Shown piece by piece: positions 18,287 to 27,914 of a stretch of 64,000 nucleotides of DNA; the first letter of the stretch is position 1, and every line of letters begins with the position of its first letter. Origin of the DNA: a virus. The DNA lies in the IMG/VR virus record IMGVR_UViG_3300019889_000008, positions 1 through 64,000 of that record. The stretch is one strand, 5' to 3'. Below the pieces are notes generated by a model. It was given only the letters and a program-made list of their open reading frames with translations. It did no database searches and was not told the DNA's origin. A program made the position numbers and the translations under genes.

Positions 18287-18891
18287 TGCCATTGTTCCCG
18301 GATGCCGTGCGCGATCAGGCGCAGGGCCTGCACGTCGTTGCAGCGCTCTTCGTCACGTTCGATTTTCTCTCGGGCCCGGTGTTCGTTTGGGAAGGCGACG
18401 GGCCTCTCGATCGTGCTGGCGTCACTTGGCGCGGTCTGGGGTCTCGCGTCGACAACGACGGCAGCCCATTGCAATCGATTGATGGGCTGGAGCAGGCCGT
18501 CAACGGGGTGGCGCCACAGGTGACGCTCACCCTGTCCGGCGTCGACCAAACGGTGGTCGCCGCAGCCCGTGAGGATGTCGCCAACAACGAGATCGAAGGC
18601 CGCGACCTGACCATTCAGATCGGCTTCTTCGACGCCACGCAGCCAGGCTTGGTTCCCTTGGACGATCTTCTCGTCCTCGGCGTCTGGAGCATGCAGAAGC
18701 CCAACTTCACCGCCACTGGGCCGACAGTCAGGACGATCACGTTGCCTTGCGAGACCCTGTTCGCGCAACGCAGCCGGTCGCCGTTTGGCCTGCTGACCGA
18801 CCGTGATCAGCAGCGCCGTTTCCCAGGCGACCTTGGCTGCCAATTCCCGCCGTGGCTCGTCGACAGGGACGTTGCGTGGCCGCGCCACTAG
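18286..18891 (+). CDS. Tail tip / baseplate hub-like protein
   Basis: 201 aa. The C-terminal TDRDQQRRFPGD segment and the ETLFAQRSRSP pattern resemble the protein before the tail peptidase in GTA-like phages (DUF2163 neighbourhood). It overlaps both neighbours. Confidence 0.65.
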   Translation: MPLFPDAVRDQAQGLHVVAALFVTFDFLSGPVFVWEGDGPLDRAGVTWRGLGSRVDNDGSPLQSIDGLEQAVNGVAPQVTLTLSGVDQTVVAAAREDVANNEIEGRDLTIQIGFFDATQPGLVPLDDLLVLGVWSMQKPNFTATGPTVRTITLPCETLFAQRSRSPFGLLTDRDQQRRFPGDLGCQFPPWLVDRDVAWPRH

Positions 18892-19301
18892 GCGCCTCCG
18901 GGCCGGCCTTCGACGCCGGCCTGGCCGACCATCTGGCCATCGGCAACGAGACCGCGTTCGAACTGGGCCGGTGCGATTGCTCGCTTTGGGTCGCCGACTG
19001 GGTTCGCAAGCGGGTCGGCGTCGACCTGGCGGCGGACTTCCGCGGCAAGTACCGCACCCGAACCGAGTACCTGCGGCTGCTGATCCCCATGGGCAACCTC
19101 GTGCGGTTGACCGCGCGGAGGCTGGAAACCATCGGCTCGGAGATCATCCCGGAAGCCGAGGCGCAGCCCGGCGACATCGGGATCGTGCCATCGACCGATG
19201 GCCCGGTGCTCGCGATCCGTGGCGATGGCGAGTGGCTCTGCAAGACCGACGACCGGCTGTTGGCCGCCCCACACGCGACGATCGCCTGGAGACTGCCGTA
19301 G
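18876..19301 (+). CDS. Tail-associated NlpC/P60-like peptidase
   Basis: 141 aa from GTG 18876 (GTG 18852 also possible). CDCSLWVADWV carries the likely catalytic Cys, in the DUF6950/NlpC-type phage family (GTA gp14 position). It would cut peptidoglycan during DNA entry. It overlaps the previous gene by 16 nt and abuts the tip protein. Confidence 0.75.
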   Translation: MAAPLGASGPAFDAGLADHLAIGNETAFELGRCDCSLWVADWVRKRVGVDLAADFRGKYRTRTEYLRLLIPMGNLVRLTARRLETIGSEIIPEAEAQPGDIGIVPSTDGPVLAIRGDGEWLCKTDDRLLAAPHATIAWRLP

Positions 19302-22300
19302 ATGGCCAAGGCAATCCCGATCGTCCTTGGCGTGGCGGCAATCGCCCTCACTGGTGGCGCGGCTATCCCTGGGGTCGCGGTTGGCCTCGGCATGACCGCG
19401 GGGATGATGTCGGCGATTGGTGTCGGGCTTTCGATCGCCGGCACCCTGGCCGCGACGCTCCTGGCGGAGACGCCGCCCAAGCCGCAGATGCAGGAGGGCG
19501 ACGTCTCGATCCGGCAGGCGATCCCGCCTCGCGTCCGGCTCTACGGCCGGCAGCGGATCGGCGGGACGATGCTGTATTACGACAGCACCAACGACGGCGA
19601 TCTGCTCAACCTGATCTGCCACTGCGCCCACGAGGTCGCCGAGTACGAGGAGGATTGGCTCAACGACGATCGGGTGCAGATCGACGAAAACGGCAACGTC
19701 CTAGATGACCCGTGGTGGCAAGAGGGTTCGTTCGGGGAGGAGGGCAGCAGCACCGTCGTCATCGTCCACAACCTGGGCTCGCCCGACCAAACGATCGGCG
19801 ACCTACCAGATCCGCCGTGGACCGCGGAGCATCGCGGTCGCGGCCTCTGCGCCACGCGGGTCAAATATTCGGATCTGAAAGACGAAGACCAACTCAAGGT
19901 CTTCCCGAGTGGTCCGCCGCCTTATCGAGTGGTGCTGAAGGGCGCCAAGATCTTCGATCCGCGAGACGTTGGCCAGACCGCCGGGATCGAGGCAGGCTAC
20001 CAATGGTCGGACAACGCGGCGCTCGTGGTCCTGGACTATCTGACCCGAACCGAAAGCGGCATCCCGGTCGGGTTCGGCATCCCGTTCGACCGCATCGATC
20101 TCACCAGTTTCACGCTCGCCGCGGACGTGTCCGATCAACTGATCCCTATCAAGATCGAGGGCGAGGTCGTGGGTGTCGAGAAGCGGTGGCGCTCCTGGGG
20201 AGCCTACGAGCTGACCGAGGACCGCAAGGACGTCCTGAAAGATCTTCTCGACGCTTGCGCTGGCCGCCTGATCCAAGGCGGAGACGGCAGGATCGGATTG
20301 TCGGTCGGCTCCGGACGATATCGGGCCGAAGTGCTCGATGAATGGACTGTTCCAGATGGCATCCCCGTGTCGTCGGTGACCCTGGACGAAATGCAACTCT
20401 ACGGGTGGGACCTGACCGAGGGGCGCCCCGCGATCGAGCGGGTGAACGAGGTCCGCGCGACCTACGTGTCCGAGGCTTGGGAATGGGCCGAGACCGAGGC
20501 CGGCATCCAGACCGACGAGGACGGGATCGAGCGGAACGGCACCGAAAGCAGCCAGATCAAGCTTCGGTTCGTCCCGTCCGAGAGCCAGGCGCAGAGGGTG
20601 GCGCGGGAGGTTCTGCGCCGGGGCAATCCGACCTGGACTGGTACGGTCCGCACCACCCTCGCGGGCCTCGACGCCTGGGGTGAGCGCTGGATTACCCTTC
20701 AGATCAGCGAACTCGAAATCGACGGGATCTTTGAGATCACGGGAATCCGGCTCGATCGCGAGACCATGATGGTCGAGATCGGTGTCGCGTCCTATGACGC
20801 GTGGTGGGACTGGACCGCAGAGACCGACGAGAAGGCCCCGGCTGTGCCGCCGCCCCTGATGGACGACGACGCCGAGATCCCGGTCCCCGAAAACGTCGTC
20901 GTCACGATCGCGCATCGTGCGCTGAACAATGGCACCCTTGTGGCAGTCGGCATCATCGCGTGGGACCCGCCGCCGCGCTCGGTCTATGTCGGCAAGGCTC
21001 GGTATCGGCCGGTGTCTCCTGCGAATGGGCCATGGCAGCCGCTCCCGGTGGCGCAGGATAGCAACCAAGTCGAGACGTTCCCGCTGGAAGACGGCATCGC
21101 CTATGAGGCCCAAGTGCGCTTCATCGGATCGCGCGGTTCCGGCAGCGATTGGTCGACCCCGCCAGCGCTGTTCACCGCGATTGCCGATCCGGTAGCCCCG
21201 TCCGCTCCTGTACTCCTGTCCGCCACACCAGCGGGCGCCAACGTCAACCTGTCCGCGACTGCCGCGAACAGCTCGAACCAACGCCTCATTCGGTTCTGGC
21301 GCGATAGCGATGCCACCTTTGCGGGCGCTGTCGACATCAGTGGTGCGATCTGGACCGGCCCGAACGGCATCGCAACCTACACCGATACGCCGGGTCCTGG
21401 GGCTTGGCGATATTGGGCGACCGCTGGCAACTGGAGCGACGTCGACAGCGCACCAATTGGGCCGGAGGCGGTGACGATCACGCCAGCGGCCCCGGTCATC
21501 GTCTCGCCGGCCACGCCCTATCTGACCAGCGACAACACGCCCACTTACAGCGGCACCGGCCCAAACGGCACCACCGTGCATCTCTACGATGGCGCCACCG
21601 ATGTCGGATCCATCGCTGTCGTAGCCGGCGCCTGGAGCATCACCGCGTCGACGCTGGCCGATGGTACGCGCAATGTCACGGCCGAGGCGGTTGCGCCAGG
21701 CCCAATCACCAGCGTCGCCAGCAACGTCGTTGTGACCACGATCGACACGGTGGTGTCGCCGCCGGTCATCACCACGTCGTCGCCGCTGTCGACCACCGAC
21801 ACCACGCCGGACACCAGCGGCACGTCGGAGCCCAGCGCCTCGATCGCCATGTTCCGCGGCGGCTCGACTCCTGCGGGATCTGCCACCGCGGACGGCGCCG
21901 GGGTCTGGACGGCGACGCTCTCGCCGGCACTGGCGGTTGGCAGTTATAGCATCACCGCCAAGCAGACCGACCTGGCAGGGAATACCTCGGGTGCGTCCTC
22001 GGCGCTGATCCTGAACGTAAACCCGCTGGCGCCAGCGATCAGCACCAGCACCGCGACCATTGGCAACACCAACCCCGTCGTCGCCGGCACGTCCACCGCC
22101 TCGGCCAGCATCGGCGTCTATGTCGACGGCGTGCTCAACCAAACCGTGGCGGCCGATGGCTCGGGCGCCTGGACGGCGACCCTATCCGGCCTCACCGCCG
22201 GGGCGCGCAGCATCACGGCTCGGCAAACTGTCGCCGGCTTGACGTCGGCGGACTCGACGGCGATCACGTTGACCGTCGTCTGGTACGACCCAGATGCGAC

Positions 22301-23483
22301 GATTTCGATCGACTATCCGGGGCAGCGCTATCGGCTTAACGGTTCCGAGGTTGACGCCTCGGTGTCCGGCTGGGGTGGCCTGTTCACCACCCTGACCACG
22401 CCTGCCCAGATCGCCCTCGGGTTGGATGGGCAGATGCACTACTGGGCCGCGAACACCCTCCCGATCGTGACCGGTTCCTCGGGCTCGCTGATCCGGCAGC
22501 CCACTCGGACCAACAGGCAGACCAATTTCAACGTCGCCCCGGTCACCAGCGTGACGACCAACCTGACCATCAGCGGCGGAGCCGGCGGCACGCTCACGGC
22601 GGCATCGGATAGCTCTGCCCTGACCAGCGGGATCTTCGACGCCTCCATGGCGGCGATCATGACCACGGGCAACGCCTTCAAGATCGACAGCACCACGGCG
22701 GCCGGCGACGTGCTGGTGACGATCACCGGCACCTGCGGGATCACCACCAACTGCTCGTTCCAGATCTGCATGCGGGGCGATAACTGCTCAATCGAGACCA
22801 GCAACGCCAGCCCGGCCACGCTCGCGACAGTGATCGGCTCGGGCTCGGTCTATCAGCGGATCGCGGTCACATTCGTCCCCGCCGCGATCGGAGATCAGAT
22901 CGTCATTCGGGTGCCGACCGGGCTGGTCGTTTGGTTCATCCTCAACTCGCTCGAACAGGGGACCGGAGTCAGCGGCCCGATCGTAGTTGCGGGCGCGAGC
23001 GCGACCCGCGGCAGCCCCACGGTTCGCCGCACCCTTGGTGCCGAGTGGAACGCCACCGAGGGTTATGTGACTTCGAAGGTGCAGCAGATCGCGAACGCCG
23101 CGAACGCCGGCTACATCGCCGAAGTTCGGGCCGCCGACGCGTCTAATCTGCAACGCCTGAAGGCCGCTTCCGCCAGCTCGTTCAGCGGCACCACGATAGT
23201 TGCGGCAGTCGCCCAAGCCGCCCCGACCATCACCGCGACGGCGGGGGCGACGCACACGATCTGCTATGGCTGGAAGGCCAATGACTATGCCGCCGCCATC
23301 GACGGCGGCGCGGCGTCCATCGATACCAGCGGCTCGGTCCCGACCGGCTCGCCAGCGGTGCTTGAGGCGATGCGGCCCGACGCCTTCGAATTCTTTGGCC
23401 ATCACATGCGGCTGAACCTCGGCGTCACGAAGCCCGCGAACGTGACCATCCAGGCCAAGAGCGGCTGGACGACCCTGACCTAA
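19302..23483 (+). CDS. Tail tip attachment protein, J-like, with Ig-like repeats
   Basis: 1393 aa. The N-terminal hydrophobic segment and RQAIPPRVRLYGRQRIGGTM start are typical of host-specificity proteins of GTA gp15/lambda J type. Residues about 730-980 contain three beta repeats of about 85 aa, each with a TP.(T/S).TST or GTG/GTS pattern, like bacterial Ig-like domains. The C-terminal 400 residues look like a receptor-binding beta region. It recognises the host surface. Confidence 0.88.
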   Translation: MAKAIPIVLGVAAIALTGGAAIPGVAVGLGMTAGMMSAIGVGLSIAGTLAATLLAETPPKPQMQEGDVSIRQAIPPRVRLYGRQRIGGTMLYYDSTNDGDLLNLICHCAHEVAEYEEDWLNDDRVQIDENGNVLDDPWWQEGSFGEEGSSTVVIVHNLGSPDQTIGDLPDPPWTAEHRGRGLCATRVKYSDLKDEDQLKVFPSGPPPYRVVLKGAKIFDPRDVGQTAGIEAGYQWSDNAALVVLDYLTRTESGIPVGFGIPFDRIDLTSFTLAADVSDQLIPIKIEGEVVGVEKRWRSWGAYELTEDRKDVLKDLLDACAGRLIQGGDGRIGLSVGSGRYRAEVLDEWTVPDGIPVSSVTLDEMQLYGWDLTEGRPAIERVNEVRATYVSEAWEWAETEAGIQTDEDGIERNGTESSQIKLRFVPSESQAQRVAREVLRRGNPTWTGTVRTTLAGLDAWGERWITLQISELEIDGIFEITGIRLDRETMMVEIGVASYDAWWDWTAETDEKAPAVPPPLMDDDAEIPVPENVVVTIAHRALNNGTLVAVGIIAWDPPPRSVYVGKARYRPVSPANGPWQPLPVAQDSNQVETFPLEDGIAYEAQVRFIGSRGSGSDWSTPPALFTAIADPVAPSAPVLLSATPAGANVNLSATAANSSNQRLIRFWRDSDATFAGAVDISGAIWTGPNGIATYTDTPGPGAWRYWATAGNWSDVDSAPIGPEAVTITPAAPVIVSPATPYLTSDNTPTYSGTGPNGTTVHLYDGATDVGSIAVVAGAWSITASTLADGTRNVTAEAVAPGPITSVASNVVVTTIDTVVSPPVITTSSPLSTTDTTPDTSGTSEPSASIAMFRGGSTPAGSATADGAGVWTATLSPALAVGSYSITAKQTDLAGNTSGASSALILNVNPLAPAISTSTATIGNTNPVVAGTSTASASIGVYVDGVLNQTVAADGSGAWTATLSGLTAGARSITARQTVAGLTSADSTAITLTVVWYDPDATISIDYPGQRYRLNGSEVDASVSGWGGLFTTLTTPAQIALGLDGQMHYWAANTLPIVTGSSGSLIRQPTRTNRQTNFNVAPVTSVTTNLTISGGAGGTLTAASDSSALTSGIFDASMAAIMTTGNAFKIDSTTAAGDVLVTITGTCGITTNCSFQICMRGDNCSIETSNASPATLATVIGSGSVYQRIAVTFVPAAIGDQIVIRVPTGLVVWFILNSLEQGTGVSGPIVVAGASATRGSPTVRRTLGAEWNATEGYVTSKVQQIANAANAGYIAEVRAADASNLQRLKAASASSFSGTTIVAAVAQAAPTITATAGATHTICYGWKANDYAAAIDGGAASIDTSGSVPTGSPAVLEAMRPDAFEFFGHHMRLNLGVTKPANVTIQAKSGWTTLT

Positions 23484-23544
23484 CGCGCTCGGCGCCGCCC
23501 TGCGTCTTCCGAAATCACGCCAATCCCCACGGAGATGCCCGATT

Positions 23545-25611
23545 ATGGCAATCCCGACTGCTGACCAGATCTGGAAGGATTTCGATCCGGAAGGAAATCC
23601 GCACGAGCCGATCAAGGAGGAGATCCGGCGCTACCTGAATTTCGTGTTCGCGCTCGCCACTGCGGCCGGGATGAAGACGTATCCCACCAAGGCGGCGATG
23701 GATGCGGATACGACCCAACCGGATGGCATGCCGGCTCTGCTCTATGCCGACCCGGTTGCCGCGAACAACTTCCCGACCGTCTGGGTCTGGAATGACGCAT
23801 CAAACATCTGGATCGCAGGTGTCGATCGGATTGCCGAAGTCAAGGCCACGGCGGACGACGCCAGCGCAAAGGTCAACCCGCTCGCCGCGGCAATGACGAT
23901 CGTTCCGACGAACATCGTCAACTTTGTCGCCGGGTTGAACCTCGGCGAGGTCATGCAGCGGCTGATCGCGTCCCCGGTCTACAGTTACTTCGTCAGCAAT
24001 CAGATCGATGGAGTCTTCCACGGCGCGCGGCTCGACGGCGATTACGAGTTCATGGGGCTCAAGTTCCGGGTGGTCCGGTCGCCCTATCCGATCTTCGTCA
24101 CCAACGAGCAAGGCGAGCCGGTCTGGATGCTGGGGGACGATGGCTTCCCGCTCGGCGGCCTCACGCCGGACCAGGAGGCCGAAGTCCAGACGATGATCGA
24201 CGCCTCTGGCGGTGGCGCCTCGGATGCGACGTTGACTCCGGTCTACCTGGACGCGGGCAAGCTCTACGAGGTCGATGCGGACGGCCCGAGCCTCGTGCTC
24301 GACCCGGCGCCGTATGCCTTCAGCCGCAGCGCGGTCAGGGACGCCGATCGGACGGTCACGGTCACGAACCGGCCCTTCATCTCCGCCACCGAGACGGCTG
24401 TCGCGGTCGATCAGGGGCTCGGCCTGGCGGTGCCGGCCTCCCCGAAGATCCTCAACATCTGCCCCGGCACCGGGCAGAGCCTCTTGGTCGGCTTCCAGGG
24501 CAACCCGCTCACGCTGGGCCTGACCAATCCCTATCCCGAGAAGATCCTCAAAGGGCTCGGGCTCGATGTCCGGCTCGGGCTCGCCTCCGACGCCGGGACG
24601 AACCCGGTCTTCAATCCGGCGGTGCTGACCGACTTCGATCCGCTGATCTCGATGACCGGCACCGGCGGTTCCGCCTTCGGGGTGACCGTGTTCGAGGGCA
24701 TGGGCCCCGGCATGCTGGCGCCGCTCGACGAGGCGATCGGCCTCACGCCGCGCCACCTGTTCATGGCGATCGGCCGGGGCGGGCAGCCCTACTCGACGAT
24801 CAGGAAGGGCACGAACTGCTACGCCAACATCATCGCTGCGGCGACCAAAGCCTGCGCCCTGGCCGTGGCGAAGGGATGGGTGCCCTTTATCCCGTTCGTG
24901 ACGATCGTCCACGGCGAGGCCGATGGCGCCAGCCTGACGTATTACGACGATCTCATCGAGTGGCAGGACGACCTCAACACCGACCTGAAGGCCATCACCG
25001 GCCAAGCGGCCGACATCTTCTTCCTCATCAGTCAGCCCTCCGCCTTCAGCGCCGGCAATCACCTATCCGGCCTGGCCATGGTCAAGGCCATGGAGGACTT
25101 CCCGGATCTGTTCACGGTCGCCGCGCCGAACTACCAGTTCCGCACCCTCTACGATGCCGACCTAACCCATCTGACCGGGCCGGGCTACTACGCCCTCGGG
25201 CGCGACTACCTCGCCCGTGCCGCCCTCCAGCAGGCTTACGGCGGCGGGTGGCGTCCGCTCTGGCCGATCCGCGCGGACGCGACCTGGGATGGGACCACGC
25301 TCACCGTGCCGTTCAACGTCCCGGTCGGGCCGCTGGTGCTCGACACGGTCACGCTCCCCGATCCCGGCTCCTACGGATTCAAGGCCGTTGATGGCAGCGG
25401 CGATTTCCCGATCCTGACGGCGGCCCTCGCCGCCGGAAATACCGCGATGGCGTTCACCTTCACCCGCGCCAAGTCAGGCGCCGCCACGCTGCAATATGCC
25501 CTGACCGGTTACGGCATGCCGAAAGTGCTCGCCGATCAGCCGCGCGGGAACCTGCGCGACAGCGCACCCGGCGCCCCGAACTGGTCCCTCCATTTCGACC
25601 TCGCGTTCTAA
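23545..25611 (+). CDS. Tail fibre with SGNH/sialate O-acetylesterase-like domain
   Basis: 688 aa. The N-terminus (about 1-100) is a tail-attachment module. Around 305 CPGTGQSLLVG holds the nucleophile Ser, HGEAD near 456 is the block typical of carbohydrate esterases, and DLTHLTGPGY near 539 offers the catalytic Asp-His pair. This would deacetylate capsular or LPS sugars at adsorption. ATG 23545 has GGAG upstream. Confidence 0.8.
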   Translation: MAIPTADQIWKDFDPEGNPHEPIKEEIRRYLNFVFALATAAGMKTYPTKAAMDADTTQPDGMPALLYADPVAANNFPTVWVWNDASNIWIAGVDRIAEVKATADDASAKVNPLAAAMTIVPTNIVNFVAGLNLGEVMQRLIASPVYSYFVSNQIDGVFHGARLDGDYEFMGLKFRVVRSPYPIFVTNEQGEPVWMLGDDGFPLGGLTPDQEAEVQTMIDASGGGASDATLTPVYLDAGKLYEVDADGPSLVLDPAPYAFSRSAVRDADRTVTVTNRPFISATETAVAVDQGLGLAVPASPKILNICPGTGQSLLVGFQGNPLTLGLTNPYPEKILKGLGLDVRLGLASDAGTNPVFNPAVLTDFDPLISMTGTGGSAFGVTVFEGMGPGMLAPLDEAIGLTPRHLFMAIGRGGQPYSTIRKGTNCYANIIAAATKACALAVAKGWVPFIPFVTIVHGEADGASLTYYDDLIEWQDDLNTDLKAITGQAADIFFLISQPSAFSAGNHLSGLAMVKAMEDFPDLFTVAAPNYQFRTLYDADLTHLTGPGYYALGRDYLARAALQQAYGGGWRPLWPIRADATWDGTTLTVPFNVPVGPLVLDTVTLPDPGSYGFKAVDGSGDFPILTAALAAGNTAMAFTFTRAKSGAATLQYALTGYGMPKVLADQPRGNLRDSAPGAPNWSLHFDLAF

Positions 25612-25627
25612 TTAAGGAGCCCCAAGC

Positions 25628-26368
25628 ATGGCGCTGCATCCCCTTGCCTTGCAGATCATTGCCCCGCAGGCGACGCCCCGGCCCGGCCTGCCGTCGCCGT
25701 TCGGCACGAGCGCGCTGACCGGCTTCTCCGGTGCCCTGGCCGTGTTCGACATGCTCTCGGAAGGAGATCTCACTGGGAACGGCTACCGGCTGCTCGGCGA
25801 TTATGAGCTGACCAGTACGGGCCTGCTGCTGCCGGGCGGCGTCTCCGGTCTCAGCATCGGGCTCGTGCCGCCTTCGGGCAGTTACACGATGTGCATCGCG
25901 GCCAAGGCGGCGGCCGATGCTGCCGCGGACGGCTTCTTCGTCTCCTGCCTCGACACCGATGGCAATGTCGGAGCCGGCATCCGCTACGTGATCAGCACCA
26001 CGAATGTGCAGGGCCAAGTGTTGCAGGCCAGCGGCACCGCGCTCACGACCACGACCGCGGTGACCAGGGCACTCGACACGTGGTTTGCAGTGTGCTTCCG
26101 CACCAACTCGGCCCTCGCCCCGCCGAGCAACATCGGCTTCATGCTGTCGAATACCTCTGGCATCTCCGCCACCGCCACGGTCGGCGCCCTCAACACGCCG
26201 ACGAAGAACTTCCGGATCGGTGACGGCTGGACGGCCACCAAGGGCGTCAAGGGCACCCTCGGCATGCTCGCGATCTATGATGGATTGAAGAGCCAAGGCG
26301 ACATGGCGGCGATCATCGCCGCCATGCGCTCAGAGATGGCCACGAAACACGGCGTCACGATCCCTTAA
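25628..26368 (+). CDS. Tail protein with a lectin-like beta-sandwich domain
   Basis: 246 aa. After a 45-residue N-terminus, a LamG/concanavalin-like jelly roll is suggested by alternating beta strands, SYTMCIAAK, and NFRIGDGWT...GTLGMLAIYDG. Spacing with AAGGAG before ATG. Probably a receptor or fibre-associated protein. Confidence 0.7.
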   Translation: MALHPLALQIIAPQATPRPGLPSPFGTSALTGFSGALAVFDMLSEGDLTGNGYRLLGDYELTSTGLLLPGGVSGLSIGLVPPSGSYTMCIAAKAAADAAADGFFVSCLDTDGNVGAGIRYVISTTNVQGQVLQASGTALTTTTAVTRALDTWFAVCFRTNSALAPPSNIGFMLSNTSGISATATVGALNTPTKNFRIGDGWTATKGVKGTLGMLAIYDGLKSQGDMAAIIAAMRSEMATKHGVTIP

Positions 26369-26386
26369 CCGGGGCGTGGCGCCCGG

Positions 26387-26554
26387 TCACACCGCCGGGC
26401 AAGAGCCCTCTACTGGCGCCGGGGCGAGGCTCAAGTAAGCGGCGAATTTCTGCTGCTCGCAATCTGTTCCGGTCGATAACCCCCATGCGGTTCCCACGAG
26501 TAGGGCAAGCGCAAAGGCGATGCCGGCGAGTAGAGGGTTCAACGTGATCTCCAT
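26387..26554 (-). CDS. Small membrane protein, leftward
   Basis: 55 aa from ATG 26554. A strongly hydrophobic stretch (LLAGIAFALALLVGTAWGL) at 8-26 is followed by a short Cys-containing tail ending SCPAV. It is too short for many ORF screens. Ribosome site weak. In a 300-bp rightward gap between tail and lysis genes; could be a moron. Moderate support only. Confidence 0.4.
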   Translation of the reverse strand: MEITLNPLLAGIAFALALLVGTAWGLSTGTDCEQQKFAAYLSLAPAPVEGSCPAV

Positions 26555-26580
26555 CAATGCTTAATCGACTATTCGTGTGG

Positions 26581-26596
26581 CGCGCCACTAGGCGCG
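26581..26596 (+). repeat. Perfect 6-bp hairpin
   Basis: CGCGCC ACTA GGCGCG in the gap before the holin-like gene. It is not followed by a T tract, so it is more likely an operator or processing site than a terminator. Confidence 0.4.
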
Positions 26597-26668
26597 GGTC
26601 TGACAATATGGCCTCCCAAAAGACGAGTCCAGACCAGACCCAAGCGGAAACTCATAAGCGGGTCCAAA

Positions 26669-26977
26669 ATGTCCGACCATGAAGACGGGCCACGCTACTC
26701 TATGCGCCGCGCCAGCGACTTGCCCGAGATCCGTGATCTTGTTCGTGAGGTGCAGGAACTCAGCCGCCGGGTCACGATCATCGAGACCAAGCTGGACCTA
26801 TCGCTTCAGCGGGTGAATGAGGCGCTCGCCGATCTCCGGACCGACGTGGCCGGCTGCGCGACCAAGGAGCAACTCAAGCCCGCGGTCTGGCTCTTGGGGA
26901 TCATCGGGTCGACCGGTGTCGGCGCCTTCGTCCTGACCTTGTGGAATCTGGTGCTCAAGCGGGGCGGTGGCCCATGA
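26669..26977 (+). CDS. Coiled-coil plus C-terminal membrane protein, holin-accessory-like
   Basis: 102 aa. Residues 15-75 form a coiled coil; residues 75-95 one membrane segment (VWLLGIIGSTGVGAFVLTLW); ends in Lys/Gly. This architecture matches XhlA/hemolysin-type phage proteins that act with holins. Overlaps the next start (ATGA). Confidence 0.6.
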   Translation: MSDHEDGPRYSMRRASDLPEIRDLVREVQELSRRVTIIETKLDLSLQRVNEALADLRTDVAGCATKEQLKPAVWLLGIIGSTGVGAFVLTLWNLVLKRGGGP

Positions 26978-27516
26978 ATGGTCGCGTGTCGGTCCCCTGG
27001 TATCGGCAGCCCCTGTGGTGGCTGACGATCATCGTCGGGCTGCCCATGGCGGCTGCCATGTCCATGATGCTCTGGGCCCTGATCGACCGCGCCCCGCCCG
27101 CGGTCTACAGGGGGCTCAATGCCGGCGCCTACGACCCGGCGACCCGCATCCTGTCGCTGCAATGGATCGTCCATCGATACCGCTACTGCCCAGGGGTGTT
27201 GACCCGCTCGATCGAGGCGGATGTCGGCGGGACGATCAGTTTGCCGTCCGTCGTCATTGATCCGGACGCGATGACACCAGAGGTCCGCGCCGCGCGGATC
27301 GGAACGACCTACATCGGTGGGACCAATCTCATCGAGATCCCCCCCACTGTCGGCGGCACGATCAAACTGACGACAGTCCCCCGGTTTGCCTGCTCGCCGT
27401 TTCAGGTTTTTGCCCCGATCGAGGCGGCGGTGCCCTCGATCGTCTTCACGCTGCCGGACCCTGAGTCCTGGCCTGGCGGCGGCCTGCCTGTTCAGGTAGC
27501 GCCGATCCCGGAGTGA
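26974..27516 (+). CDS. Membrane-anchored protein of the lysis region, unknown
   Basis: 180 aa from ATG 26974. One N-terminal membrane segment (about 10-35), then a periplasmic-side beta-rich domain with conserved Cys pairs (RYRYCPG and FACSPF). Located between two holin-accessory-like genes. Could help in lysis, but no family recognised. Confidence 0.6.
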   Translation: MNGRVSVPWYRQPLWWLTIIVGLPMAAAMSMMLWALIDRAPPAVYRGLNAGAYDPATRILSLQWIVHRYRYCPGVLTRSIEADVGGTISLPSVVIDPDAMTPEVRAARIGTTYIGGTNLIEIPPTVGGTIKLTTVPRFACSPFQVFAPIEAAVPSIVFTLPDPESWPGGGLPVQVAPIPE

Positions 27517-27518
27517 TC

Positions 27519-27902
27519 ATGGCGACCACACCGCGCGAGACATCGAGCCGAGCCTTCGACCGTGGGCGCGAGGCCGGGGAGATAGCTGGTCAGATCTCGG
27601 CGCGGCTGGAGGGCCACGATCGGCATTTCGAGGCCATCAATGGATCGATCGCGAAGGTGGCGGCCGAACTGCACGTCATCACTCTGACCATGCAGCGGCT
27701 CGCGGATCAGGCGGCGGCGCGGGATGCGACCACTGTCGCGACATCCCAGGCCCGACGAGATGCCGGCGAGGCCCAGCGATACACCGCGGCCGACAACTGG
27801 TCACGGTGGCAGAAGGTCTTCGCCGTCCTGGCCGCGATCGGCGTTGTGGTCGGCGCCGTGGCCGCCCTGTGGGTCTTCGGGACGCCGCGCCCCATCCCAT
27901 AG
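27519..27902 (+). CDS. Coiled-coil plus C-terminal membrane protein
   Basis: 127 aa from ATG 27519. Coiled coil in 10-90 and a membrane segment VFAVLAAIGVVVGAVAALWVF near the end. Same plan as the gene at 26669-26977, perhaps a diverged paralogue or a second holin-accessory. Confidence 0.6.
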   Translation: MATTPRETSSRAFDRGREAGEIAGQISARLEGHDRHFEAINGSIAKVAAELHVITLTMQRLADQAAARDATTVATSQARRDAGEAQRYTAADNWSRWQKVFAVLAAIGVVVGAVAALWVFGTPRPIP

Positions 27903-27914
27903 ATCGAGGCTTAC

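Noticed and set aside
26355-26606. 83-aa leftward ORF in the lysis-region gap
   Set aside because: No motif or ribosome site; a different frame of the same strand gives a more protein-like membrane ORF (26387-26554).
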